Part shown: positions 37,110 through 49,203 of the stretch, one piece after another
Position numbering within the stretch: position 1 is the stretch's first letter
Layout: each line of letters begins with the position of its first letter
Assembly (NCBI GenBank): GCA_019722365.1
Contig: JADFUC010002158.1
Span: 186,001 to 250,000 of the forward strand
Reading direction: 5' to 3'
DNA: 64,000 nucleotides
Source of the DNA: Lithospermum erythrorhizon
Lineage: Eukaryota; Streptophyta; Magnoliopsida; Boraginales; Boraginaceae
Notes under the pieces: model-generated
Databases searched by the model: none
The model's input: only the letters and a program-made list of their open reading frames with translations
Told to the model about the DNA's origin: nothing
Program-made: the position numbers and the translations under genes

Positions 37110-37946
37110 ATTCGCTTTGTCCATATGTGTGACTAAGATCATACAGTGCTTGATATCCATTTTCCAAATATTTTGTTGATGTAGTTAAAATGATTTCTAC
37201 AGGCAGCTCTATCGCGCGGAGGCTCGAATGAACAATGCTCATTATAATAATCAACTATTTTACCCCAATGTGCTTCATTTTTATGATTTCTTTTAACAAG
37301 ACTGTATGTTCCATATTTAATCCAACCACTAAATAGCGGCGATTTTTGTTAATTAATTACATTGGGACTTTTCTTTCAACGTGGTTGAATCCACCTTATT
37401 TAAGATTATCTTCGTCAGTACCGCTCGTATTTACGAACATTTGTGTTGAAAATTCGAGGAAATTCTATTGCTCCAATATTTGGAACATTTTCATTCCCCA
37501 TTGGCATATAAGGATGTCGATGCGCCAATGTGGATGGTAATTTGGAAAATTTGGTGAAGCTTGGAAATTTAGGATGATATTTTGAGGGCGTGGTTGGTTG
37601 GAAGATTGATTATCGAAGTTATAAGGAGGAATATTGCATCATCAATGCATAATGTGGATGTTAATTTGGAAAATTTGGTGGAAAGCGGAAATTTGGGATA
37701 AACACGAGGGGCGTGGTTGGTTGGAAGATTGATTATCGAAAGGATTATAAGGGAGAATATTATAAATACGATGCATAATGCTTGAATGGTAATTTGGAAA
37801 ATTTGGTGGAACCCGAAATTTGGGATATTTTGAGGACGTGGTTGGTTGGAAGATTGATTATCAAATTGATAATTACTAGGATTTTGATAGTTAAAAGGAT
37901 AATTACTCAAATTTTGAGTATTGAAAGGGTTATTATTAGGATCCAT
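37110..37946 (-). pseudogene. MYB/SANT-like accessory protein of PIF/Harbinger element
   Basis: The start (MDPNNNPFNTQNLSNYPFNY) is Asn/Pro/Gln-rich at 37946-37570, then frame is lost. A second segment at about 37320-37130 reads HWGKIVDYYNEHCSFEPPRD and RNHFNYINKIFGKW, the helical MYB-like part of these proteins, and stops at TGA near 37130 where a shifted frame carries on. The protein binds element ends in related systems; this copy is broken in at least two places. Confidence 0.65.
37538..37900. repeat. Three tandem ~125-bp repeats inside the accessory gene
   Basis: The unit starting TAATTTGGAAAATTTGGTG recurs at 37538, 37662 and 37790 (spacing 124 and 128 bp), each with GGCGTGGTTGGTTGGAAGAT or close. 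The copies expand the Asn/Gln-rich N-terminal coding part of the transposon protein and contain different small indels. Confidence 0.85.
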
Positions 37947-39335
37947 TTTACTAAAAAGATATGAAAAGATAAAAAATTAGAATTGAGTAAAGAATCATAG
38001 AATAATTATATTGAAAATAGTTGATTTTTTTTATATCCAAATCAAATGAAGCAATTATTTATTTATAGAGAAAAAAATGATGAATTTTGGTAAAAAATAA
38101 TAATTTATTATCAAATAATTGACCCCAAATAATTGGATGAGATAAAAAAATCCAGAAATTAAAAGAGCCAATAAGTGACCCATGCTTTTGCCCATCTTAC
38201 GAAATTACGGCCTTCAGGAGCAGCAATTTGCATGAGGAGGCGACATATGGCTTCATTGGTAGCTATTCAACAAGTTGAATTATTTTGCTTGATATAGACT
38301 AAAACAATGGGGGGTGTTGAATGAGGGATTAAGTATGTTGAAAAAAAGTGAGTGAATTGTAGTGGGGGTGTTGAGTGAATTAAAAAATGATGTGGATTAA
38401 ATGAGAGTAATTTGTTTAAACATTTGAAATGCAGCCAGTGTGGCACGTCGCCTTGAGACACGTGTCGCCAGCCTTAGTCTTGGCGTCATATGTCCCCAGC
38501 CTTGCTTGAGGACAAGCGCGTGGGCGCGGATCTTGAGAGATAATGTGTGGTACGTGTCGCGTTTTGATTGGTTGGTTCGATTTTTGATTTTTATACATCT
38601 GATTATTCGGATCGGTATTTGATATCAAATTAATTTTTTTTAATTTTTTTTACCAAAATTCATCATTTTTTCCTCACATAAATGAATCACAACTCTACGT
38701 TCAATTTAGACGTAAAAAATCGTCATTTTTCAATATAATTATTATATTATCTTTTCTTAAAAATTTCTTGTTTTAAGGTGAAATGGATCCTAATAATAAT
38801 GATTTCAATAATCAAAAAGTCGCCCTAATTACCACTTTTAGCTATCAAAATCGGTAATTATCAATTTGATAATCAATCTTTGTCAATACGTCCTCAGAAA
38901 TATCACATTCAGTTCCGTAAATTTGCCCAATTTCAATAGTTATTATTTGTTTTAATAGTTATTATTTTTCAATTCTTGTGTTTCTTATTTTATAAAATTA
39001 ATTAAAATGAGATTAAAAATTATTTAAATAAATATTTATATAATTTTTGTTTTAAAAAAATCAAAAATAATTTATTTCGTGTTTATTATACTTATTTAAT
39101 TATAAATGATAATTTTTATAATTATTTAATCATAAAATATAAGTAAATAAGAATATTAGATAAAAGTGGTGGGGTAGAGATTGTTGAATTTTATTAACGA
39201 CCACCCAATTTGTAGTATTAATAAAATTTGAGTGGGTGTTGAATTATTATGTGGAAAAGAGAGAAGATGATGTGGAGTGTTGGAAATTGAAAAAGAGGGT
39301 GTTGAAAGTTGTTAGCATTGTAGATAGCCTAATAC

Positions 39336-40561
39336 ACATCAGGTGAGCTTTTTCAACACCCACAAACAATGGGTTAATGGTTTAAGCTGTTGAATACTTT
39401 TATTCAACAGCTCCATTGTATGTAGTCACAATAATTATTCACAATCCACCGATAAATATTTCAAACAATATTTTTTCTCTTTTTCCTATATCACCAACAT
39501 ATTCTCATCACATATCTTCAATATCTTTTAATTATTCCTTAGTTCACAAAGATTGTCGACTTTTTGGCTTTTTGATGATTTGTCTTCTCGAATTTTGACC
39601 ACATACATTTGGTAGACTGTAAGATTATTCCAAATTTAGGTCTGGCGGATGAAAAACTTGTTCTACGGGACAAAATTATATTCTCTGCAATTCATTTTAA
39701 TTATCACTTTCGATTTTTTGTATTTGAGTGTGATCATGGCTTTGCAATCGATATTTAATGATTATAAAATTGATATTATTGAATATATTTTCAAAAATAT
39801 TACTACACTATTATTTTCTTACAAATTTTTATAATAAAATAAAAATTAATCATTTCCTAATTTTCTTCCTCATATATCAAAATGTTACTCCTGATCTACC
39901 TCCCACCAGGGTAACACTATACACATAACATAATAGTATTTTTTTAAGTAGTGAAAGTAATATTTTGCTGCTAAATGAAACTTCCTCAATTACTACACTT
40001 AAATATAAAGGGGCAAAATTGTATTTCAATCTGAGAGACATACTACTTTAATGAGATTGTATACCTGTAATTTCAGTGCTCCTTGTCTGTCCAGTTACGT
40101 TGTTAGTGGAGAATCCCGAAATACACTAGTATCTCGCCCGAAAAACCGGATCGATACTCATCGTTAAGGTTTTCAGTCGATGCAGGTATAATTTTTTAGT
40201 GCGATACCCAAATGGAACGGACGATAACTTAGATAAATAGCGAAAGTTTACGTATATGACAAAACACGAAATTCCGGACCAAAATACCCCAAATCGGACG
40301 TAAATACTGAAGCCAAGAAATATAAAAATTTTATCTATTTGAGAGTATGAGGCACTTCCAACTTAGGGCCAGGAAAAATCGAGACTGAATGCTCCTTTGA
40401 ATAAGCTATGGATTATGTTCCAATTCATTTTTTTTTTTACATATAACATAATAGTTTCTAGTCCAATTTTTTTTATCCAATCAAACCCCCACCACCCAAC
40501 CACACACCAGAATCCCTTTAATTGATTAATCATTTCTTGAATCGCAATTCCAATTTGAGCC
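39336..40561. other. Intergenic, upstream of TBCCD1
   Basis: No gene seen. It should contain the TBCCD1 promoter and leader next to 40562. Confidence 0.5.
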
Positions 40562-43500
40562 ATGTCATCAGACCATGCCCCCCCCCCCCCCCCCCCACCT
40601 CTCCACCCCCGCCGTGAGCCTTTCGAATACGGACTCCTCCCCATCCCAAAGCTCATCTTCTCCGACCCCACACAAACCCTAACCCAAATCAAACACAAAC
40701 TCCTCTCCCTCTCCCCTAAAGCCGACGTGGCAGCCATCTCCGATGCCCTCCAGATCCCAACCCACCACGCCCGACTCGTAATCGAAACCATCGATTCGGT
40801 TATCGAGGGGGGTGGGTGAAGGATGAAGATGGAGATTGCTTGTTGCTGGTGTTTTTGTATATTCAGAGCTATAAGAGGTTGTTGCCTAGAGGACATAAGG
40901 ACTCTGCTTCTGTTGCTGATGTTTGGCCTACTACTTCTGCGTTTGATGGATTTTTGTCCGCACTTTCGCCTCTTCAGGTGCGCGGATTGGTTTATATTTT
41001 GATTAGGGACTTGATTGTTTGATATGAAAAAACGAAAACGTCAATTAAATTGAATTGGAGTTGGTATTAATTCGGTATGTTCAATTTTTGTGTTTCATTG
41101 ATTTGTACATTTGATTAGGGAATTAATTGTTTGACACGGAAAAATGAAAAGGTTAATTACATTGAATTGGAGTTGGTATTAATTCGGCATGTTCAATTTT
41201 TGTGTTTGATTGATCTATATTTGAACAGGGAATTAATTCTTTGACACGGAAAAACGAAAACGTTAATTAAAATGAATTGTAGTTGGTATTAATTTGGTTT
41301 GTACAGTTATAATAACTAGTTCAGGGTGCGTTGTTTTTGTGTTTGATTGATTTATATTTGAAAGGGAATTGATTGTTTGACACTGAAAAACGAAAACCTC
41401 AATTAAATTGGATTGGAGTTTGTATTAATTTGGTTTGTTCAATGATAATAAGGAGCTCTGAGTGCGTTGTTTTTGTGTTTGATTGATTTATATTTGATCA
41501 GGGAATTGATTGTTTAATATGAAAGAACGAAAACGTCAATTAAATTGAATTGGAGTTGGTATTAATTTGGTAGTTCAATTATAATAAGGTGATCCTGGTG
41601 CGTTGGTTTTTGGATTGGTTGATTTATTTTCATGAGTTATTGTAGCTTCAAAATGTTGATTGTGCGAAATTGTTATGAATTATTGTAGCTTTGGAATGTT
41701 GATGGTGTGAAATTGTGATTGTGTGATTTAGTTCAAATTACTTTTGTATGTTCAATTCTAATAACGATCAAGGAGGTTCAGGTGCGTTGATTTTATGTTT
41801 GATAGATTTGTTTTTGATGAATTATTGTAGCTTCGAAATGTTGATGGTGTGAGATTGTGATTGTGACGAAATTTGGTTTAAATTGGGATGAAATTGTGAT
41901 TGTGCGATTTGGTTATTATTAATTTGGTATGGTTAATTATAATACTCCCTCCATCCCTTTTTCTAAGGGATATTTTCCATTTATGGAAATCCCTAAACTA
42001 GTTCTCATTTTGACTAATTGTGAGGTGCAAAAATGGAAGGGAAAATAGATTTGTGATCTAAATTTGAATTTGCCTTAAAATGTGTGGAAAAGTAAATGTC
42101 CCTAACAAAAAGGGATGGAGGGAGTAAGTATCGGAGTCCCAGGTGCGTTGATTTTTGTTTTTGTCCATCATGAGTTGAAGAATCAAACTGCAATATAGTC
42201 CTTATGGCCTTATGGTTGCCATTATCAATACACTTTTTTCCTCTATTCTTTTTTATTTTGATTTTTGCAAAGAATAATCATTGTAAGTCTAAGGCACTAC
42301 TCTTCTCGCCCTAAAATATATGAAGGATGAATAGAGAATACTTAATAACTACATTAATAAACGTGCAAATTCCGACATGAATAGAAGGTCTAGGCATCAC
42401 TTGCATATAATATGCCAGTCTATGGCTATCCAGCGACATTCTTCAATAGCTACTCACATACTTGCTTTCTGGTGTGCAAATTCACTTGTCGGTCCTTAAT
42501 TATATAATTTTCTGATAAATCATGCATTGCTCAATCATGATTCATAATAAGTGATAATTAATTAATATGTATTCTAGAATATTCCTAAGCAATAAGGAGG
42601 GAAATTTTAGTAATGATAATAATTTTCCTTCCTTCCTTTCCTTCCTTCTAGCCAAACATAAGATAAATAGGTGGGATGTTAATATGTAAACATGTTGTCC
42701 ATATTTTTATTTGCTCGTCTTCTTACTTTGAAGTTTCTTGTCTGCTTGCAGCTAGTAAGGAGTAACAGTAGAAGATTTATACCATCGCAAGCAGATGAAG
42801 AGGCACATCAGCTGTCATACTTGCAAAAGCATCTAGGGAACATTCTCTCTCTTCTAGCAGACCCAGTTGAAGGTGAAGTCGAAGGCGAAGAATCACTGGT
42901 TTGTGATCTATTTGTATTCTTTATTTACTGTCCATAACAATTTGATGCTATGCACTTTTCAACACTTCACTATTGTAAGATACAAATTTGGTTGTTATTC
43001 ATTTACTATTAAAAACAAGTGATATAATGGCTTAGACTGATAAAATGTTTTCATTTCTTATCTGCATTGCCAATTTATTTATATATTCATATTTAAAACA
43101 TGCGTGTTTGTACTTATTTATAAATGTAGACTTCAGCGCGTTGGTTCTCGTTCTCGTTTGTATTTGTTGACTGTATCCATCTTGGATTTAATGTTTTTTA
43201 GTTTTCCTAAGGTCTTACTTATTTTTTGGTCTATATCAGGTAGCTTGATTTAAAAAAAATGGTACTATGTTGATTACATTACTAAGACGAGCTTGGTGAT
43301 CTAGCTTATAACAGATTATGGTGATGAATTCAACCTTTTTATAAGTGGGACTTATATACGTGCAACTGTCATTATTGTTTTGGTGGGACTGTCACCGATA
43401 TTTTGAAGTGGGACTTATATACGTGCTATCCTTTTGTGGGTAAATTTTGGTCATTATTGTTTTGGTGGTTCTGACTTGCTAAATTTAAAAGTTTCACTTC

Positions 43501-46500
43501 GTTATTTTCTTTCTTTTTGAAGTGTTGAAGGGCGGAATTCCTACGTGTGGGTAAATTTTGGTCATTATTGTTTTGGTGGTTCTGACTTGCTAAATTTAAA
43601 AGTTTCACTTCATTATTTTCTTTCTTTTTGAAGTGTTGAAGGGCGGAATTCCTATACGTAGGCTATGCTGTGATTTTTTAAATCTGAAGTTGCTAATTCT
43701 ATTTTTAGACTCGTGAATCAGGATAGACATCTAAATTCTCTCGTATGGGGTTTTGATGAAATATTATCACCATGAGCCGTGAGGGTGAACAAAAAAGTTG
43801 TTATATATGCTCCCTCCCCCAAATTTCATGAGATATTTGTTCATAAATTGATTCTCCAATTTTCCACACTATTTTTTATTTGATACACTATATTTGAATA
43901 ATAAAAGTATCACCATCTGAAACTATTCCTCATACATAATATGAAATCTTGTAGAATAAGAAATAATCAATAACGAATTAAAGGTCAAATTGAGCTACAA
44001 TTTTTATAATTGTTCGACACTTCAACTGTCCCTTGGAAGTTGGAAGGGAAGGATTATCAATTGCTGTAGAAATGCCATGTAAGATAGAAATACTGCAGTT
44101 AGTTTTGGATCTTCTTCTAAGTAAATATGTCGCGTCTAAATTTCTGATATGAATATTTTGTTCCCAAGTGAAGTGGTGTGACAAATTGTAGCTGATTTCT
44201 GGGCCAATAATTGTAGTGTTTATTTGATATTAAAGTTGATCATTCATTAAATAGTCAGTCATTCTACAACTGTAAGATGCTGATTTTTGGAATAGTTATG
44301 GAATTCCTTAGCAAACATTTAACTCTTAGTGTTGTTTATTAATCTTGGATTTTCATTTTGCTAATGCTATCATGATGTCACAGTAGGACCTTCCACTCAT
44401 TAAAAAGAAAAAAGAATAGAAAATTAATCTCATTCAGTCCAATAACCAGAGGAAATAATCTTCTACAATCACGACTGTTGACTGTTGCCTGCTTATGACA
44501 GGTTTTGCCAATGGACAAATTTGAACACCTTTCATTCTTGATCTACTTCGGTGAAAAAGGATCAGAGAGAACCCCATTGAGCCAGAGTTTTCCATTTTTT
44601 GCCAATTCAGATCCTGATATGCCTGCTGTTCCTGTTCCGGCTGCTCAAGTTCATGAGTGGCTGCTTCAGAATATAGCCTCTGCCTTGGAACAGATAACTG
44701 AAAGGGCTTCTGCAAGAGAAAATGGACCAAATAGTGCGACTGATCCAGATTTTGCAATGGCTGATGTTGCTGCGAATTCAACAAAAGCCTTGACGAATGT
44801 GAGAGGGTCAACCTTTGTTGATGGCATCTCTAAGTCATCGTATGTAAAGCAAGCATCTGATATTAAAGGCTGCTCCTTGAAAGTATGTATCATTTGTCCT
44901 CACAATGATTAACTATAAAATATGTATCATTTGTCCTCGCAATGATTAACTATAAAATGAGTATAGTAAATATACAAAAATTTAATTTCTTAGGCTGAAT
45001 TCGGCAGCAGAAGAGCTAAAACTGGTCTTTTACTTTCTGTAGATTCTGAATTGCCATGAATCTGTGATCTATATTTTAGCGCCTTTGAAGTATGCAACAA
45101 TCTATGGGTGTTCAGATGCAACGATTGTAATTGGGGCTGTTGGCAAGGTAATTTGATCCAGGAACAAAAGCTCTTTATAAAGGTCGAAATAGGTCTTAAT
45201 TCGAATAATATACATATGAATCTAATATTCAACATGATTATCCTTTTTTGGATGTGGACAGGTTTAATATTTTTATTGGTGAATGATTAACACGTTGCTA
45301 TTATATGATTCCATTCTCTTGACCACTGTAATCCTTTGTTTTTTTCTCCTAACCTTTTGAAGATTTAGACTGAATATTTCTTTCCTTGTTTTTGTTTATA
45401 TCTTTCTTTTGCTGAGATTAGAGGAAAAATATGGGATAACATCAAAAAGAGAATTTTGTATCATTATTTTGTTCATTTTGTATTGATGTTATGAATACTA
45501 CTACCATTTTTGTTCACTTTCTCTCGATAGGATTCATTGCTCCCTTTATATGCCTCCTATTGTGCCTCTATACACAATGTATTGTTGACATCTGTTCATT
45601 ATAAACTTCAGACTTGTTGCTCTCCTATTTGAGTAATTAGAGCAGTTAAATCCACATCCTAGATAGCTTTAGCTCATTAGTCATAAAAAACACATGTGAA
45701 ATGCCATCATATGTTTCTATGTGGTTTTAAAATAGTGCATTTAACACTATACTCGGCCTAGATGTTAAAGAGTGACAAGAATTATCTTCAAGTGATGTGG
45801 TAACTAGGATATTATGTTTGCAATGTACAATTTCACTAGTCATTAGATTTCAATTTCACCTTTACCTAAATTTGACCATCATACTATAAGTAAATTGCAC
45901 CATTGTTACCCGCTAATGTGAGAAACTTGGTGATTGGTACCCAACAGTTGGCTAGACTGGATAATTGAAATTTTTGCAGCCTTTAGTCCCCAAGTGTTAT
46001 CTTTAATGAAATAGGACACATACATTTTTTCATCTTCATGTTATAATGCTATGAAAACCTTTCAATCATAAGAGGTTCAAAAGATTAAGCCTGGGTACTA
46101 AAGGCATAACATTTGTATTTAATGATGTATCAAAATGCAGCTAATCAACTTTTTGATATTAAGTATTAACTTTTAGATATTATTGGTTACCCATGGTGCA
46201 ATTTAATCATCACACTATTGTTGTATTCATTAAACCTATATAACAATTCTCCACTTCTATTTCCCAACAGGCGGTGAGAGTTGAACATTGTGAACGTGTT
46301 CATGTAATTGTAGCAGCAAAACGAATCTCCATAGCCAATTGCCGTGAGTGTGTCTTCTTTTTGGGGGTAAACCAGCAGCCTCTTATCGTTGGAGATAACC
46401 ACAAGTTACAGGTAAACTGTTCACACTGCCTCTAACTGCCCTTTCCTCATTTTTAGGCTAAAAAGTACCTGGTACTGTTCTGGAAAATAATATTACTATC

Positions 46501-49203
46501 ATCGATGAATGAACACATTGAAGCTTTCTGATAAACTGATCACTGCAGTCTTTACACTCGGTGTATTCATGCCTAGGTTACTTTTGTAACTGATGCCACG
46601 ATGTGGGCAAAATACCTCGATTCTGCAGTTCAAGAAACTAGTCAGTATCTCGTGTGAGTGAAATTCACTTTTTTTTTGAGTGATTGGATCAACACTAAAG
46701 GGCAACGTTGTTGCATGAGAAATACTTTTTATAAGCACACTCGATTTAGTTCACCAACTCAAACAACTCTGTCGTTTTCCAGATTTCAGCTTAGAGTAGT
46801 GGTGTCTGCAACTTTCTTCGCAGAGAAGTATCAAAATGTTCAGATTTCTTTCTTTCCCATATCTTGCTATAGTATCATTATAATGGATTCCTTTTGTTGC
46901 ATATTCTTGATGTTTTGGCTTAAAGATAATATCTGTTGCATATCTGTTGTTTTGTCTTAAGGATAATATCTGTTTGCATATCTGTTGTTTTGTCTTAAAG
47001 ATAATATCTGTTGCATATCTGTTGTTTTGTCTTAAAGATAAGGGCAAAAGACATGAATCACCACCTATATTTGAGGTGTGGAACCATTTCATCACTTATG
47101 TTTGGAAGGGTCCCACTTCATGTATATTCTTGATGTTTTGTCTTAAAGATAATAAGAAAATTGCAGCAAACTCATAAAGATGGAGTTGGACACAAGAATA
47201 TATGAAAATTGATGTAATTAGTTAGACATTTCACTTTATAAGAGATCATGAACTTCACTTTAAGCTCTTTTTCTTTTAAGTCTACTAATAGAAAAGGATA
47301 ATTCACTTAAATATTGCATCTGCTCTCTGAAATTGGCTTATATTGTGGTCCTTTGTTTTGATTCGAGGTTTAAAATGATCTAATACGTTTTCTGAGCTTT
47401 ATGTTTGAAAATTCTCACCTTTCACTATGAGTTATATCCTAAATAAACTGTTGGTTGTTCTGTATTATGTACTAAATTGCCAACTAGCTACCGAGCTATT
47501 TTGCCCTTTGGTTAATGATATTTCATCTTTCGTGATCTATGGTTTGGTACAACCTCATCTATTGCTGAAACAGCTGAGTGTCTCGGTTCTAGTGAAGAGA
47601 TTGCCCTCATTTTATTTACTTCTCATTGCCTAGTTAATAATTCCACAGGTTGCTCCCTACAATACATTTTACACGCTGCTGGACGAGCACTTGAAACAAG
47701 TAGGAATAGATCCTAATATCAATAAATGGGATGAACCAATTGCACTTGGAGTGGTCGATCCACATGATTCACTATCTCATCCTGCTGGTGTATCTGATGT
47801 CCAAACCGAGTCAGCCACCAGAATAGACCCTGATCAGTTCACTAATTTCTTGGTATGTATTTTTTACTGGAGTAAGATAGCACAGTGAAGTCATAGGTTT
47901 TCCAGTGTGATTTATGGTCAATTATTGATGACATTGTTCCTATCATTATTCTGATCATATATCCCCCCTCTAATATAGAAGTTATTATTGTTCTCAGATT
48001 CCAAATGACACTGAACACCCTGGTTCCACAAAAGCAAATCCATTCCCTTTACCAGAGTCTTACATGGCATCTCAGCAGAGAAATGTACGTAAAAGTGCTG
48101 GATCATTTGGTTCACCCATGGGATTGGAAGAAAACTCAAATATAATTTTTTATGTGTAATTGGATGAAAACTCAATACAGATATTTAAAAGTATTGAGTT
48201 TTCTTCCAATTCCAATTCCATGGCTGAATCAAAGTAACAAACACACCATTAGCGCAATTATTTTGACCCTCATACCCGTGCTATTACTTTCAGTGCAAGA
48301 ACTTGGAGGAGGTCAAGCAAATTCTAAGGGAATCTAAACTTGAGGATAGTCGGAAACGTGAATTAGCAAATGCTCTGCACACATGCTTCAAAGATTGGTT
48401 ATATGGTAATTTAATCTCTCTTATTTTGACGGAGTACTTTTGTAGCTGGTAAATGCTGTCTCCTAATTTTTAACAAATTTAGAGGATTATATTTGAAAGT
48501 ATATATTGCAGTTTCAGTTATTAATAGTATGGTTTTTTGTCCCGTATTGGTATTTATTTGTGAATATCTTTAAAGCATATAATTTGAACTTCAGATGATC
48601 TAAACAAGGATCAGGAGCCAAAATGACTATATATCTTAATGAAGTTCAAGTTTTCTTTTTGTTTTAGAATCAGTAAACTAATTTAATAATTAAGTAAAAG
48701 CTTTTCCTGCAAATACCATTTCACATCTGTTATATTCTGATTAATACAAAAATTATCCAAATAGAATTTGCCAACTTGAAGATCCAATTCAATTAAATAT
48801 TTGTTCTTCAACTAGGTCTTGAAAAAGAAAATTTATTCTATTCAACTAAGCCTTAAATCTGACATGCAAGTTTTTCCGTTTTAACTTAAACATGTCTCTA
48901 TCTATTGTTAACTAGTTACGAAACAAGCTGACATGCATTACACAGCCTAAAAGAAGTAGTTTATCTGTGTGATTCTCTTTTCTGGGGAAAGAGGAGATTT
49001 ATCTGGTAAAACAAGATAGTAGATTCTTGGGCATATGGAGCACACGAATGTAACGAGGCATGCCTGCTTCGAACCGTAATGAATTGTTCTGATGTTTGGT
49101 GTTATCTAGTGATTCTGTGTTCCTTCTATGATCTGTGCTAATCATTTAACTTGTTGCAGCCTCCGGAAACATTCGACAGCTATTTTATCTACAAGGAGAA
49201 TGA
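40562..49203 (+). CDS. TBCCD1: TBCC domain-containing protein 1, nine exons, 1-bp frameshift in exon 1
   Basis: Exons 40562-40977, 42752-42898, 44502-44882, 45043-45147, 46271-46411, 47649-47852, 47998-48084, 48294-48405 and 49160-49203 (stop TGA 49201-49203). With one base restored in exon 1 the protein is 545 residues, near the family length. Landmarks: HPRREPFEYGLLP, YIQSYKRLLPRGHKDSASVA, the C-CAP/TBCC beta-helix (CSDATIVIGAVGK, VRVEHCERVHVIVAAKRI, NCRECVFFLGVNQQPLIVGD), and the C-terminus SGNIRQLFYLQGE. The family acts in centrosome/Golgi and microtubule organisation in other organisms; the plant role is less clear. Odd: after VIEGG the frame stops (TGA about 40817-40819) because a G run at 40806-40812 is one base short; exon 1 phase (416 nt) is wrong by exactly one. 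A run of 19 C at 40578-40596 encodes prolines near the start. Confidence 0.9.
40973..42150. repeat. Degenerate minisatellite in TBCCD1 intron 1
   Basis: At least five copies of a 110-140 bp unit from the end of exon 1 to about 41650, marked by GGAATTGATTGTTTGACAC, AAAAACGAAAACGT and GAATTGGAGTTGGTATTAAT. Looser copies continue to 42150. Several units carry CAGGTGCGTTG or a close form (41320, 41595, 41777, 42138), which resembles the true exon 1 donor CAGGTGCGCG at 40975. So the array appears to have grown from the 5' splice-site region. Confidence 0.8.
41945..42124. mobile_element. Stowaway-type MITE in TBCCD1 intron 1
   Basis: 180 bp with terminal inverted repeats CTCCCTCCATCCCTTTTT and its mirror AAAAAGGGATGGAGGGAG, flanked by TA on both sides (41943-41944 and 42125-42126). 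The termini and TA target duplication are those of Stowaway (Tc1/mariner) MITEs. It interrupts one unit of the intronic minisatellite, so it is younger than that array. Confidence 0.95.
43436..43657. repeat. 111-bp tandem duplication in TBCCD1 intron 2
   Basis: Two nearly identical copies starting GTGGGTAAATTTTGGTCATT and ending GGGCGGAATTCCTA, period 111 bp. The region just left (43340-43425) has further partial copies of GTGGGACTTATATACGTGC. Confidence 0.9.
44884..44957. repeat. 37-bp tandem duplication at the TBCCD1 exon 3 donor
   Basis: TATGTATCATTTGTCCTC starts at 44884 and again at 44921, copies differing by about one base. The first copy begins inside the exon 3 donor GTATGT (44883), so the duplication includes most of the splice-site signal; the second copy has ATATGT and would not be a donor. 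Confidence 0.9.
46905..47155. repeat. Tandem ~38-bp repeat array in TBCCD1 intron 5
   Basis: About four copies of TTTTGTCTTAAAGATAATAT followed by CTGTTGCATATCTGTTG, with a last partial copy near 47130 preceded by TATTCTTGATG, which is also the left border (46901). Confidence 0.85.

Larger units (their letters stand above)
36278..39335. mobile_element. PIF/Harbinger-type DNA transposon, decayed
   Basis: Left end TTAGACTATCTATAGTA (36280 onward) pairs with the right end, whose reverse complement reads TTAGGCTATCTACAATG (about 39335 leftward). The subterminal ~170 bp also match inverted: 36500-36660 against 39180-39000 (TTTTATCTAATATTCTTATT and TATAAATATTTATTTAAATA). Between them, on the minus strand, is a MYB/SANT-like accessory protein remnant, the partner typical of PIF/Harbinger elements. 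No transposase (DDE) gene is visible, so it is non-autonomous. Flanking TTA and TAA do not match exactly, so the target-site duplication is uncertain. Confidence 0.65.
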
